Shown: positions 19,336-28,621 of the stretch, one piece after another
Numbering within the stretch: the first letter of the stretch is position 1
Layout of the letters: each line of letters starts with the position of its first letter
Origin: Virgibacillus chiguensis
GTDB taxonomy: Bacteria; Bacillota; Bacilli; Bacillales; Amphibacillaceae
DNA: 64,000 nt
Direction: 5' to 3'
Assembly: GCF_900129865.1 (NCBI RefSeq)
Contig: NZ_FQXD01000016.1
Coordinates: 1 to 64,000, forward strand
The notes under the pieces: generated by a model
What the model saw: only the letters and a program-made list of their open reading frames with translations
The model's database searches: none
Told to the model about the DNA's origin: nothing
Program-made: the position numbers and the translations under genes

Positions 19336-19892
19336 GGAATTTAGTGGGAAGTTGTTGAATTGATAAGAAAGTCGCTTGAATAGATACGAAAGCCGCTAAA
19401 ATTCACTGAAGTTCAAATTTTTTCACAAGATCCTACTTACATTTTGGACTCTTTTCTGACCATGTGTAGTACATAAACCTGGCTTTTCACTAAACTTTAA
19501 AGATAAAAGTCTGTGCTTTACTTATAGGATAAACTCCAACATTTTTATATTGTTTGAAAGGTGTATCGATAGTATCTTGTTCGTTTGCAAGCTATCGTAT
19601 AAACTATGAATATGTGGATATACTAGAAATTGGAAATCTATGTGATGGAAGTATAGAATTTTAAATCTATTAGCATCTCCTTCTTTAGCTTGCACTACTT
19701 TTCTAGTATAGTTAGATTAGGGAGAAAGATGATGAAATAAATTTGACTTATTGCCAATGTTAGGGCAATAACCGCCGTCGTTTGACTTACACTATAAATC
19801 CATCCTTTCTTATAGTGTAAAAAAAGAGGCATGAACATCATTATCGTAGGAAGAAATGGTTGTTATAATGTATATAGAAAGGGGCTTATTTT
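19336..19892. other. Gap before the yeaC-like gene
   Basis: No gene is supported. A degenerate repeat A copy on the minus strand occupies about 19737-19814. A -10 box TATAAT at 19864-19869 lies just before the ribosome binding site (aaagggg) of the MoxR gene and probably serves it; a convincing -35 is not seen. Confidence 0.45.
19737..19814 (-). repeat. Repeat A, degenerate minus-strand copy
   Basis: Compared with the reverse complement of the family, the stretch tttgacttattgccaatgtt, then agggcaata, then ttgacttacactataaatcc and ctttcttatag align in order, with many substitutions. Both ends of the element are recognisable. Confidence 0.5.
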
Positions 19893-20852
19893 ATGGAGAG
19901 TACAATGTCATATAATGTAAAAGTAGAAAATGTTTTACAAAATATAAGAAAAGTAATGATCGGCAAAGAAGAACCTGCTGTCTTAAGTCTTGTTGCTTTA
20001 TTAGCACAAGGGCATGTGCTATTAGAGGATGTACCAGGTGTTGGGAAAACCATGCTTGTAAAAACGTTGGCGAAGTCTTTAGATTGTGACTTTAGAAGAA
20101 TTCAATTTACCCCTGATTTATTACCTTCCGATGTTACAGGTGTATCGATTTTTAATCCAAAAACACTAGAGTTCGAATTTCGTGGTGGACCAATTCTCGG
20201 TAATATCATATTAGCAGATGAAATCAATCGAACTTCTCCAAAAACACAGTCCGCCTTGCTAGAAGCAATGGAAGAAAACCATGTCACTGTGGATGGTAAT
20301 ACGATTCCTCTAGCTCGTCCTTTTTTTGTCATGGCTACTCAAAATCCAATTGAATATGAAGGTACGTATCCATTGCCAGAAGCACAATTAGATCGATTTA
20401 TTTTAAAATTACACATGGGATATCCGACGTTTGTGGAGGAAATGGAAATGCTTACACGTACTTCGCAGGTGCATCCTATTGATTCTATAGAAGCTGTTCT
20501 AACAAAACAAGAATTAGAACATATCCAAGATGAAGTAAAGCATGTGTATATCGATAAAAATGTGCAACATTATATTATCGATTTAACAACAAGTACGAGA
20601 ACACACCCGCAAATTTATTTAGGCGTCAGCCCAAGAGGGTCGATTGCTTTGATGAAAGCGGCAAAGGCATATGCCTTTATTTTAGGACGTGACTATGTTT
20701 TACCAGATGATGTGAAATATTTGGCTCCTTACGTTTTAGCACATCGAATCATCCTGCGCTCGGAAGCAAGATATAGTGGAGAAACTGCTAGTGACGTTAT
20801 TGCAATGATTATCGAACAAACGGAAATACCAATACGAAAGGAATTGCTTTAA
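19893..20852 (+). CDS. yeaC: MoxR family AAA+ ATPase
   Basis: This 319-aa AAA+ ATPase of the MoxR class (AAA_3 domain) has Walker A VPGVGKT at about residues 47-53, Walker B in ILADEINR near 108-115, sensor 1 in FFVMATQNPIEYEG and an arginine finger region in LPEAQLDRF. MoxR ATPases act as chaperones with VWA or DUF58 partners. Gene order with the DUF58 gene and the transglutaminase gene immediately before guaA equals B. subtilis yeaC-yeaD-yebA-guaA. The next gene starts at the stop codon. Confidence 0.88.
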   Translation: MESTMSYNVKVENVLQNIRKVMIGKEEPAVLSLVALLAQGHVLLEDVPGVGKTMLVKTLAKSLDCDFRRIQFTPDLLPSDVTGVSIFNPKTLEFEFRGGPILGNIILADEINRTSPKTQSALLEAMEENHVTVDGNTIPLARPFFVMATQNPIEYEGTYPLPEAQLDRFILKLHMGYPTFVEEMEMLTRTSQVHPIDSIEAVLTKQELEHIQDEVKHVYIDKNVQHYIIDLTTSTRTHPQIYLGVSPRGSIALMKAAKAYAFILGRDYVLPDDVKYLAPYVLAHRIILRSEARYSGETASDVIAMIIEQTEIPIRKELL

Positions 20853-22111
20853 TGAAATACCGCTTTCGAATGATCGTAAGCAGTCTGTTTCTGATTACTA
20901 TCCTTTTGCTGTTATTTTCTTATGCTATGTTTCAAGGCGGCTTTGTCAGTTGGTTTTTATTTTTTAGCTTTCTTCCTATATTGTTATACGAAGCAGTTGT
21001 TTTACTATATCCAATTCGCAAATGGCAGGTTAGTAGAAAGCTTTCCCATTATATAACCAACGCTGGTGGAGCGGTTACGGTAAAGGTTAAAATAAAACGT
21101 CGTTTTCCATTTCCTTTATATTACTGCATCATAGAAGATATGTTAGCAGATTCATTGAAAAAGGTGGACAACGGTAAAGAAAAATATCAGTATATGCACC
21201 AAGCTGATCAATTGTTTATTGGACGGAGAATGAAGCGGGTTCTGTTTCCAGGTTTTAAGCGTACATTTTCTTTTTCTTATCGGTTAGAACAAATTCCACG
21301 AGGTGTACATTCCTTTCCAAAGGTACGGATACGGACAGGCGATTTTTTTGGGCTTGTGAAAAAAGATCATATATATGCTGTAAATGACTCGCTCGTTGTG
21401 CCTCCAATTGCTCGACCATTCCTATTAGAAGAACAAATTCGTAATCAGCAAGAAGGAAATGTGCTCAGCTCATCGTTACGACTTAACAATGTCAATCTAG
21501 CGACAGGGATAAGGGAGTATTTACCTGGCGATCGTGTGTCTTGGATTGACTGGAAGCAAACAGCAAGAAAAAATACGATGATGACAAAGGAGTTTGAGCA
21601 AGAAAGAGGAACGAGCAGAATCATTGTCCTAGAAGCTTGTAATATATCAAATCCGATTGTTTTTGAAGGAATGGTGGAAGTAACGTATGCTTTGCTTACT
21701 CATTTTAAGAAACAATCGTTAGAATCTGGATTACTTACCGTCGGAAAAGACACAAGTTTTTTTGCATCTATTCATGCGCAAGGAGACTTTGATCGATTAA
21801 AAGAACATATAACCAAACTACAGCCAAGTAAAAATGATATGTTTTCAATGGGCGTTGAGCACCAATGGTCTAAGCTCGTGAGCGGGGGTACCCTCTTATT
21901 CGTTGTAGGAAATATGGAGAAACCGTTCGTAGAGATGATAAAAAAGGTGAGGCAAAGAGCGAAACATATATGCATTTTGTTTATTCGGCCTGCACAACAA
22001 CATACCTATTCGACTCCGTTTGTTCGTCAGTTACAAGCTTTTGGCGTAGATGTATTTGAAATGACAGAGCGTGAACTAATGAAAACCCCGTTAGAGGTGA
22101 AAAGAATATGA
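20852..22111 (+). CDS. yeaD: DUF58 domain protein, membrane anchored
   Basis: This 419-aa protein starts with two adjacent membrane helices (about residues 8-28 and 31-52). A beta-rich region follows and then the DUF58 hallmark REYLPGDRVSWIDWKQTARK near residues 220-240. The C-terminal part resembles a VWA-like fold. DUF58 proteins are partners of MoxR ATPases. It overlaps the upstream stop by one base and the downstream transglutaminase gene by 4 bp, so the three are coupled. Confidence 0.85.
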   Translation: MKYRFRMIVSSLFLITILLLLFSYAMFQGGFVSWFLFFSFLPILLYEAVVLLYPIRKWQVSRKLSHYITNAGGAVTVKVKIKRRFPFPLYYCIIEDMLADSLKKVDNGKEKYQYMHQADQLFIGRRMKRVLFPGFKRTFSFSYRLEQIPRGVHSFPKVRIRTGDFFGLVKKDHIYAVNDSLVVPPIARPFLLEEQIRNQQEGNVLSSSLRLNNVNLATGIREYLPGDRVSWIDWKQTARKNTMMTKEFEQERGTSRIIVLEACNISNPIVFEGMVEVTYALLTHFKKQSLESGLLTVGKDTSFFASIHAQGDFDRLKEHITKLQPSKNDMFSMGVEHQWSKLVSGGTLLFVVGNMEKPFVEMIKKVRQRAKHICILFIRPAQQHTYSTPFVRQLQAFGVDVFEMTERELMKTPLEVKRI

Positions 22112-24303
22112 GTACGCAAAAGTCGAGTCCTGCTACTTTTTATACGTTGATTCTTTATATATGCGGGTTCATTTTATTTCTAGAATGGTTCTACCCTTTA
22201 CAGGAAGTGACGGATACGACAAATATTAGTATGTTTATGCTTTACGGCGTTCTATGCTTTCTTCTTTCTTTTATGCAGGTTAGATGGTGGCTGTCGTTTA
22301 TCTTGAAGGGGGTAGCATTACTATTCGTGGTAAATAATCTTTTTTTTACGACGAGTTTTTTAAACCCGTTATGGATCGGAGAGTTATTGCAAGCTAGTAT
22401 CGTAAACATGCAAGCATTGTTTAACAAAACATGGTATGAGTTCACGCCATTGTTTCGTAGTACGTTGTTTCTTATTTTAATCTGGTTAATGAGCTATTTA
22501 CTCCATTATTGGTTTGTTATCAGAAAACGTGTCCTTATGTTCGTATTTCTGACGATTGCTTATTTGGCAGTGTTAGACACGTTCACCGTTTATGATGGCA
22601 CTGCTGCGATCATTAGATCCTTCATCATATCTTTGCTTGCTTTAGGGTTAGCCCATTTTATGAGAGAGATGGACCGAGAAGCGCTTCGGTTTACATTAGC
22701 TAAGAAATCTGCGGTTTGGTTGCTGCCATTAGTTGCGATTGTTTTATTTTCTTCAGCTGTTGGATTAGCTGCACCAAAATTTTCCCCACAATGGCCTGAT
22801 CCCGTACCGTTTATTCAAAGCAGTGCAGAAAATGCAGGCTTCTCTGAAGAAGGAAATGGCGGAATTCAAAAGGTAGGCTACGGAGAAGATGACAGTAGAT
22901 TGGGAGGTTCTTTCGTACAAGATTATACACCAGTTTTTGAAGCGGAGGCGGATGAAGAACATTACTGGCGTGTAGAGACAAAAGATGTGTATACAGGAAA
23001 AGGGTGGGAAAAGAGCCGTGATTCTTACTATACAGAATTAGGTAAAATACCTCCAATGTTTCAAGAAAATGTTAATTTAGAAACAAAGCAAGCTACGATC
23101 GAATTTCAAGGTGATGAAGCACTTGATAAGCTCGTTTATCCGTACGGTTTCGATCATGTAGAGGCACCAGAAGGGGAGCCATATTTTGATATGTCATCGG
23201 AAGCAATTCGGTTAATGGATGATGCCAACGATCCGATTACATTAGAAAATTATACGGTTGATTATGGATATCCTACGTTTCATATTGAAGCTTTGCAACA
23301 AGCTTCCAGTTCAGATAACTCTATGGAAGCATATACGCAAATTCCAGAAACGCTCCCAGATCGAGTAATTGAATTGGCAAAAGATATTACTGCTGAAGAA
23401 GAGACGCAGTACGATAAAGCAAAGGCAATTGAAAGCTACTTCTCCAGCACCGATTTTACGTATCAGACGACAGATGTTCCTGTGCCCGAAGCAAATGAAG
23501 ATTATGTGGATCAATTTTTATTCGATTCTAAGGTAGGATATTGTGATAATTTTTCCACCTCGATGGTTATCATGTTACGTTCGCTGGATATTCCTGCAAG
23601 ATGGGCGAAAGGATTTACTGGTGGTGAATTAGTGGATGCGGGAAGTGAAAAAAACACCTATGAAATAACTAATTCCAATGCACATTCATGGGTAGAAGTC
23701 TATTTCCCTGGTTCAGGATGGGTTCCATTTGAACCAACAAAGGGATTCTCGAATTTATCCGACTTTCAGAATGAGCCTTTACGTGGAGAAACGGAGCAAC
23801 AAGATTCCTTGCAACAGTCGGAACAGGAGACAGAGGATGAGGAGCAGTCGGAGGAAACAACGCCTGAGGAGGAAAAAGAAGAGGAGTCCGAAGTCGCATC
23901 AGCTGCTGCATCTAACTCGGGTCCAACTACCACGGAATGGATGTTGCCAACTGTTATCGGTATCGCGCTTTTACTCATTGTCTTTATTTTTATTTACAAA
24001 AGTAGGCTTCGCTTACAATCTAAATGGGTACGTCGTAAATTTACAGCGGATAATAATGTTGAAAATCAACAGGAAGCGTATCACTTTTTGATGAAAGTGT
24101 TACAAAAACAAGGGGAAGCAAAACGCCCTGGGGAAACGTTACGAGAGTATGCAATGAAAATTGATAAAAAGTATGAAACGACGGATATGCAGAAGCTTAC
24201 GGAGCATTATGAACGGCTCATTTACAGAGATGACGATAATCTTGCTTCTAAAACAGAGGTGGCGCAATTATGGAAAAATTTAATAAAACGAATATTGTCT
24301 TGA
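22108..24303 (+). CDS. yebA: Transglutaminase-like membrane protein (YebA type)
   Basis: This 731-aa protein has about six N-terminal membrane segments and a large extracytoplasmic domain with a transglutaminase core: catalytic Cys in VGYCDNFSTSMV, His in SNAHSWVEVY and Asp/Glu in WVPFEPT. A Glu/Gln/Ser-rich low-complexity linker, one more membrane helix (TVIGIALLLIVFIFIY) and a C-terminal DUF4129-like region (EAYHFLMKVLQ ... EHYERLIYRD) follow. With YeaC and YeaD it probably forms a cell-envelope module of unknown substrate. A promoter for guaA overlaps its stop codon. Confidence 0.87.
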   Translation: MSTQKSSPATFYTLILYICGFILFLEWFYPLQEVTDTTNISMFMLYGVLCFLLSFMQVRWWLSFILKGVALLFVVNNLFFTTSFLNPLWIGELLQASIVNMQALFNKTWYEFTPLFRSTLFLILIWLMSYLLHYWFVIRKRVLMFVFLTIAYLAVLDTFTVYDGTAAIIRSFIISLLALGLAHFMREMDREALRFTLAKKSAVWLLPLVAIVLFSSAVGLAAPKFSPQWPDPVPFIQSSAENAGFSEEGNGGIQKVGYGEDDSRLGGSFVQDYTPVFEAEADEEHYWRVETKDVYTGKGWEKSRDSYYTELGKIPPMFQENVNLETKQATIEFQGDEALDKLVYPYGFDHVEAPEGEPYFDMSSEAIRLMDDANDPITLENYTVDYGYPTFHIEALQQASSSDNSMEAYTQIPETLPDRVIELAKDITAEEETQYDKAKAIESYFSSTDFTYQTTDVPVPEANEDYVDQFLFDSKVGYCDNFSTSMVIMLRSLDIPARWAKGFTGGELVDAGSEKNTYEITNSNAHSWVEVYFPGSGWVPFEPTKGFSNLSDFQNEPLRGETEQQDSLQQSEQETEDEEQSEETTPEEEKEEESEVASAAASNSGPTTTEWMLPTVIGIALLLIVFIFIYKSRLRLQSKWVRRKFTADNNVENQQEAYHFLMKVLQKQGEAKRPGETLREYAMKIDKKYETTDMQKLTEHYERLIYRDDDNLASKTEVAQLWKNLIKRILS

Positions 24304-24328
24304 CCAGCATTCGTTTTGTTATGTAGAA
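24299..24328 (+). promoter_or_regulatory. Predicted sigma-A promoter for guaA
   Basis: -35 TTGACC (24299-24304, overlapping the yebA stop) and -10 TAGAAT (24323-24328) with an 18-bp spacer. It lies just upstream of the guanine riboswitch aptamer. Confidence 0.5.
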
Positions 24329-24363
24329 TAAGAACATAACGTAACGAGAATAATTGTTTGCCG

Positions 24364-24430
24364 TTCGTATATCCTCGACAATATGGGTCGAAAGTATCTA
24401 CCAGAGCACCGTAAATGCTTTGACTATGAA
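24364..24430 (+). promoter_or_regulatory. Guanine riboswitch aptamer (guaA leader)
   Basis: The purine aptamer pattern is complete: P1 ttcgta/tatgaa, P2 tcgac/gtcga with the loop aatatgg, the J2-3 core tatctacc, P3 gagc/gctt with the loop accgtaaat, and J3-1 gactat. The specificity base is C (gaCtat), as in guanine rather than adenine riboswitches. It controls the terminator immediately downstream and so turns guaA down when guanine is plentiful. Confidence 0.9.
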
Positions 24431-24466
24431 GGCAGAACTTCCAATACAGCTGGATTCTGCCTTTTT
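24430..24466 (+). terminator. Riboswitch terminator in the guaA leader
   Basis: Stem aggcagaa (24430-24437) with ttctgcct (24455-24462), followed by tttt. Its 5' arm adjoins the 3' strand of aptamer P1, as expected for ligand-induced termination. Confidence 0.85.
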
Positions 24467-24545
24467 GCATGTTGTTGTCGCAAAAAGTAAGGATGCAGCT
24501 TTTTGTTTTTGCTCCTGGTTTGCTTTTCTTGCTCGGACGCAGGGG

Positions 24546-24612
24546 TATTGTATAAGCAAAACGACGGCATTTCCTCGCCAGAAATTTTGCCGATAGCCAA
24601 GTTTTTCTAATG
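24546..24612 (+). repeat. Repeat A copy between riboswitch and guaA
   Basis: Segments tattgtataagcaaaac, then cctcgcc, and gccgatagccaagtttttctaa match the family; the hairpin arms are divergent. It lies in the transcribed leader after the riboswitch terminator. Confidence 0.6.
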
Positions 24613-24772
24613 AGGGGTTGCAACAAGAGCAGGTTTGTTTCAAATGATGAACAGGACAGGTAGAGGTGTGTCTGCTTACTAGTTTGTAGGGGAGCAGGCT
24701 AGTGATTATGCAGTAATTGTTTTAAAGGAACTTATAGTAAGTGGGATTATTTTATAGATAGGAGTAACGTAC

Positions 24773-26308
24773 ATGAAGACAAATGAAATGATTTTAGTAT
24801 TGGATTTTGGTAGCCAATACAATCAATTAATTACACGACGCATCAGAGAATTTGGCGTGTATAGTGAGTTGCACACTCATAAGTTAACAGCTCAAGAAAT
24901 TAAGGAAATAAACCCGACAGGTATTATTCTTTCTGGAGGGCCACATAGCGTATATGATGAAAATAGTTTCCGCTGTGATCCCGCAATTTTTGATTTAGGT
25001 ATCCCAGTATTAGGAATTTGCTACGGCATGCAATTAATGGCTTTACATTTTGACGGCAAAGTAGAAAAGGCTAAAAACCGTGAATACGGAAAAGCGGAAA
25101 TGGACGTTCAAGGAGAACCAACGCTCTTTGCAGGTACACCGAAGCAGCAAACTGTATGGATGAGCCATGGGGATAAAGTGGTAGAAGCTCCGGCATCATT
25201 CCAAGTGGATGCAACAAGTCCTTCGACACCTATTGCAGCTATTAGTAATCAGGAACAAGGGCTGTATGGTGTACAGTACCATCCGGAGGTACGTCATTCC
25301 GAATATGGAAATGATGTGTTAAAGCAGTTTGTTTTTGCGGTGTGTGGCAGTAAGGGTGACTGGACGATTGAGAATTTCATTGATATGGAAGTGAAGAAAA
25401 TTCAAGAAAAAGTCGGCGACCGAAACGTATTATGTGCTTTAAGTGGTGGCGTTGATTCTTCTGTTGTTGCAGCACTTATTCATAAAGCAATTGGCGATCA
25501 GTTAACTTGTATTTTTGTCGATCACGGGTTGCTTCGTAAAAATGAAGCTGATGATGTGATGAAAGTATTTGCGGATGATTTTCATATGAATATTATTAAG
25601 ATTGATGCTAAGGATCGTTTCTTAACGAAATTAAAAGGTGTCGACGATCCAGAGAAGAAACGTAAGATTATCGGAAATGAATTTATTTACGTGTTCGATG
25701 ATGAAGCGGCGAAGCTTAAAAATATGGACTTTCTAGCGCAAGGAACGCTCTACACAGATATTATTGAAAGTGGGACAGAAACAGCTCAGACGATAAAATC
25801 ACATCATAATGTTGGTGGACTTCCTGAAAATATGCAGTTTGAATTAATCGAGCCGTTAAACACATTGTTTAAAGATGAAGTTCGTGAATTAGGAACACAG
25901 CTAGGTATACCTGAGCGTATCGTTTGGCGCCAGCCTTTCCCTGGTCCGGGACTAGCTATTCGTGTACTAGGGGAAGTAACGGAAGAAAAATTAGAGATCG
26001 TTCGTGAATCCGATGCTATTCTACGTGAGGAAATTGCGAAAGCTGGACTAGATAGAGATATTTGGCAATACTTTACAGTGCTACCGAACATTCGCAGTGT
26101 CGGTGTCATGGGAGATGCCCGCACGTATGATTATACGATTGGTATTCGTGCGGTAACGTCCATTGATGGTATGACTTCCGATTGGGCGCGTATCCCTTGG
26201 GACGTCTTGGAAAAAATCTCAACCCGTCTCGTGAACGATGTAGCTCATATTAACCGTGTAGTGTATGACGTAACGAGCAAGCCACCTGCTACGATAGAGT
26301 GGGAATAA
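24773..26308 (+). CDS. guaA: GMP synthase (glutamine-hydrolysing)
   Basis: This 511-aa enzyme converts XMP, ATP and glutamine to GMP. The class I glutamine amidotransferase domain carries the Cys in GICYGMQ (about residue 83) and the His-Glu pair in QYHPEV. The ATP pyrophosphatase domain has the PP-loop SGGVDSS near residue 225, and the dimerisation domain ends in PPATIEWE. Full length. The ribosome binding site (aggag) is 8-9 bases before the ATG. Expression is under a guanine riboswitch about 350 bp upstream. Confidence 0.97.
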   Translation: MKTNEMILVLDFGSQYNQLITRRIREFGVYSELHTHKLTAQEIKEINPTGIILSGGPHSVYDENSFRCDPAIFDLGIPVLGICYGMQLMALHFDGKVEKAKNREYGKAEMDVQGEPTLFAGTPKQQTVWMSHGDKVVEAPASFQVDATSPSTPIAAISNQEQGLYGVQYHPEVRHSEYGNDVLKQFVFAVCGSKGDWTIENFIDMEVKKIQEKVGDRNVLCALSGGVDSSVVAALIHKAIGDQLTCIFVDHGLLRKNEADDVMKVFADDFHMNIIKIDAKDRFLTKLKGVDDPEKKRKIIGNEFIYVFDDEAAKLKNMDFLAQGTLYTDIIESGTETAQTIKSHHNVGGLPENMQFELIEPLNTLFKDEVRELGTQLGIPERIVWRQPFPGPGLAIRVLGEVTEEKLEIVRESDAILREEIAKAGLDRDIWQYFTVLPNIRSVGVMGDARTYDYTIGIRAVTSIDGMTSDWARIPWDVLEKISTRLVNDVAHINRVVYDVTSKPPATIEWE

Positions 26309-26430
26309 TTCACTAAGAGCATTTGAAGTGAAAACGTTGATTTGACTGCATTTCGATGGTATGTAAAATGGATAAAACAACTAAAAATGAATAGGTTCTC
26401 CGCCAAGATTCCGCCAGAGGAAACGGAGAA

Positions 26431-26470
26431 AGAAGAGGGATATTGTGTAAAAGCAATATCTCTTTTTTTT
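26431..26470 (+). terminator. Intrinsic terminator after guaA
   Basis: Stem agagggatattg pairs with caatatctct around a short loop (tgtaaaag), followed by eight T. Located about 125 bp after the guaA stop. Confidence 0.85.
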
Positions 26471-26712
26471 ATATTTCTTGCATTTTGAAGGGTTTTCCAC
26501 ATTAGTTATCAGAAAGAGGTATAAAGTATTAGAAATACTATTAACATATCTAAGCGTCCTTTCAAGGCCTATTTCCGCGAAAAGGGTACTTTATTAGGAT
26601 TAAACCCTAGAGTGGTAGAAGGTGAAATATAATATTATCTATGCCTGTTCATTGACATATTTACCGCTTTATTCAAAAAAACATGTGAATTCATAGTGTT
26701 GATGATGATTTG

Positions 26713-26740
26713 TTGTTAAAAACTAGTAAAAGGATATACA
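26713..26740 (+). promoter_or_regulatory. Weak candidate promoter of the ABC-3C cassette
   Basis: -35-like TTGTTA (26713-26718) and -10-like TATACA (26735-26740), spacer 16 bp. The transcript would start within the inverted repeat at 26740-26778. Local AT-richness makes this call uncertain. Confidence 0.35.
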
Positions 26741-26778
26741 ATTATAATAACAACTTTGTTTATAACGTTATTATAATT
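26740..26778. promoter_or_regulatory. Perfect 12-bp inverted repeat, candidate operator
   Basis: Arms aattataataac (26740-26751) and gttattataatt (26767-26778) are exact reverse complements with a 15-base spacer. The right arm ends right at the aggagg ribosome binding site of the first cassette gene. The position suits repression of transcription, or an RNA hairpin gating translation of the small DUF1413-like protein. Confidence 0.6.
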
Positions 26779-26790
26779 AGGAGGTATATC

Positions 26791-27027
26791 GTGTCTACTG
26801 TAAATGAATTATTGGAAGTTGCTAAAAATGAATTAGCTAAAGTTAAGCCGGGCGAAATATTTTTAATACGTGATTTGTTTAAGGGATATGAATGGAATCG
26901 TATTTCTCGTAGTGATAGATTATTATTGGGTACATTATTTCTCAATTTTATTAGAAGTGTTGATACAGATGTGGATATTATTGAAAAAACTTCTTCCGGT
27001 CAGCAAAAGTATAAAATAAAGTTATAA
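26791..27027 (+). CDS. DUF1413-like small protein, first gene of the ABC-3C cassette
   Basis: The GTG at 26791 has a strong ribosome binding site (aggaggt, spacing 5-6) and gives a 78-aa product; a TTG at 26710 upstream would cross the inverted repeat and is rejected. The order is an N-terminal helix (TVNELLEVAKNELAKV), a turn PGEIF, a helix LIRDLFKGYEWNRIS, another helix RSDRLLLGTLFLNFIR and a beta hairpin with KTSSGQQKYKIKL. This helix-turn-helix plus hairpin layout resembles DUF1413 and would fit a compact winged-helix DNA-binding protein. It is followed 15 bp later by the effector gene. Regulatory function is inference. Confidence 0.7.
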   Translation: MSTVNELLEVAKNELAKVKPGEIFLIRDLFKGYEWNRISRSDRLLLGTLFLNFIRSVDTDVDIIEKTSSGQQKYKIKL

Positions 27028-27042
27028 TAGGGGGTGTTTTAG

Positions 27043-28197
27043 ATGACTTTTCAAACAGATCAAAGTGGTATTAATAGTTTAGCAGGATTTGCTTACCAAA
27101 TTAAAGTATTTGCTTATTATGCCTTCGACTTAAAGGAGGATATGCAAGTAGAATTTGAAACCATAGAAGATGTAAACTTAAAAGCAATTGCGCCTGAACA
27201 AATCGACAAACATAGTCATAAATTTGTTTGTAGGGTTACTGAGAGTGGAGTTAATAAAGCTATTCAAGTTAAGCATACATCTATTGGTAATGCAGTTGCT
27301 CAACAAATGCTTCTCAATTGGATATTATTAGAACATAGTTCACATAATGTGGAAGAATATATACTATTTACGGATAAAATTTATCAAAATGATGGTGATA
27401 TTTTCAATAAGGATGCAGAAACATTACATAAAATTGTAGTAGAGTCCGATATGCAAAGAAATGCTACTATTTCTAAAGTTAAGTGTTTATATGAAGCAGA
27501 TTATAATGGATTTGAAAAGGTATATAACCAAATTCAAAGTAAGTTTGAATTCATTGATTTGGAGGATATTGATGCTAAAACAGATGACAAGGCCTCACTT
27601 CATTTTAGAAAAGCTGCAAACCTAATCGTATTTGGGCAAAGGATGAATGAGTTTTTGCAGCATATAACATTTAAAATTTTGAATGCTATTGAAAATAAAG
27701 AACCATATATTTTAACATATCAAGAATTCATAAATATGGTGGAGGATATTTCCAAGCGATTTACACAAGAAGTTACGACTCCCTCCTATTCTAATTTTAA
27801 AAAAGTTAATAGAATTGATTTAAAGGACAGTAAACTTTCAACTTTAAGAGAGTTTATGCAATTAAAATCGTGTGGATTACCAGATTATTTATTAAAGCAA
27901 CATCTGTTATATGGCATGTATTATTATGAAACCGCATTAAAATATATGGAAAATAACAGAGTAAACAAGATTGACGAGATCGAAGAAACTACCTTTGAAG
28001 GCTTTCAAAATGTGAAGTTTACTTTGATGAAAAATGAAACAGATACACCATATAATAGACTGGAAAAAACACAAAAATACCCCAATTCTTATGCGGAAAA
28101 TGACCAAATAAAATATGGGTCCTCGATTCATCTGACTAAAGAAGGCATCGGAGAAAATCAAATTTCATGGGAGGATGATGAGAATGCGCAATATTAG
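27043..28197 (+). CDS. ABC-3C system effector protein with nuclease-like N-terminus
   Basis: The 384-aa product starts TDQSGINSLAGFAYQIKVFAYY, followed by VEFETIEDVNL and AIQVKHTS. A GFxxQ helix, an acidic E-D and then Q-x-K in a strand is the pattern of PD-(D/E)xK restriction-endonuclease-like domains used by several defence effectors. The C-terminal third (RLREFMQLKSCG-like stretch with YYYETALKYM, then HLTKEGIGENQISWEDD at the very end) matches my memory of the shared C-terminal domain of ABC-3C effectors. It probably cuts nucleic acid when released by the ATPase. The Lys and acidic residues are present. Catalysis is inferred, not shown. Confidence 0.65.
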   Translation: MTFQTDQSGINSLAGFAYQIKVFAYYAFDLKEDMQVEFETIEDVNLKAIAPEQIDKHSHKFVCRVTESGVNKAIQVKHTSIGNAVAQQMLLNWILLEHSSHNVEEYILFTDKIYQNDGDIFNKDAETLHKIVVESDMQRNATISKVKCLYEADYNGFEKVYNQIQSKFEFIDLEDIDAKTDDKASLHFRKAANLIVFGQRMNEFLQHITFKILNAIENKEPYILTYQEFINMVEDISKRFTQEVTTPSYSNFKKVNRIDLKDSKLSTLREFMQLKSCGLPDYLLKQHLLYGMYYYETALKYMENNRVNKIDEIEETTFEGFQNVKFTLMKNETDTPYNRLEKTQKYPNSYAENDQIKYGSSIHLTKEGIGENQISWEDDENAQY

Positions 28198-28621
28198 AGT
28201 ACAAACAGAGTCTATTCAATTAAGTATTTATTGTAATATTATCTGCCAAACATTACAGCGTCATGAAAAATTAAGTATATGTAAAATAGTAACCTTTTCT
28301 TATTTGATTAAGCAAAATCGTTTCTTGGGTGGAACGATATATACCGCAAGGAATACACAAGATATTATTTATAAGGGTATCTCTCTTTTAGCTGGAGATT
28401 TTGATGGTTTTTGTAATAGCGTACCATATATTTTAAAAGCGTTACATTTGTTAATAAGTAAAGGAATAGTTGATTCTGAAAATGGTATATTGCATCTAAC
28501 TACCAAACAATTAAAACTAGATTCGATATATGAAGAAAATAATTTCATGAAAAAAGTCATTGAAGAAAGTAAGACTATGACAGATAAGCAATTTATGAAA
28601 GAGGTGATTTACAATGTTTAA
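28184..28621 (+). CDS. ABC-3C system middle component
   Basis: A 145-aa, mainly helical protein encoded between effector and ATPase. Three in-frame ATGs (28175, 28178, 28184) follow a tgggagg ribosome binding site; 28184 gives the best spacing (9 bases). It overlaps the effector gene by 14 bp and the ATPase gene by 8 bp. The pattern of helices followed by KALHLLISKGIVDSENGILHLT suggests a winged-helix fold, as in the small middle components that link ATPase and effector in ABC-3C systems. I cannot assign the subtype. No enzymatic motif is seen. Confidence 0.6.
   Translation: MRNIRVQTESIQLSIYCNIICQTLQRHEKLSICKIVTFSYLIKQNRFLGGTIYTARNTQDIIYKGISLLAGDFDGFCNSVPYILKALHLLISKGIVDSENGILHLTTKQLKLDSIYEENNFMKKVIEESKTMTDKQFMKEVIYNV

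Noticed and set aside
24364-24430. Adenine-type reading of the guaA aptamer
   Set aside because: The specificity position in the J3-1 segment is C (gaCtat), not T, so the guanine class fits.
24222-24643. Overlapping frames of 80-134 codons on both strands between yebA and guaA
   Set aside because: They cover the guanine riboswitch, its terminator and repeat A; none has a credible start or domain.
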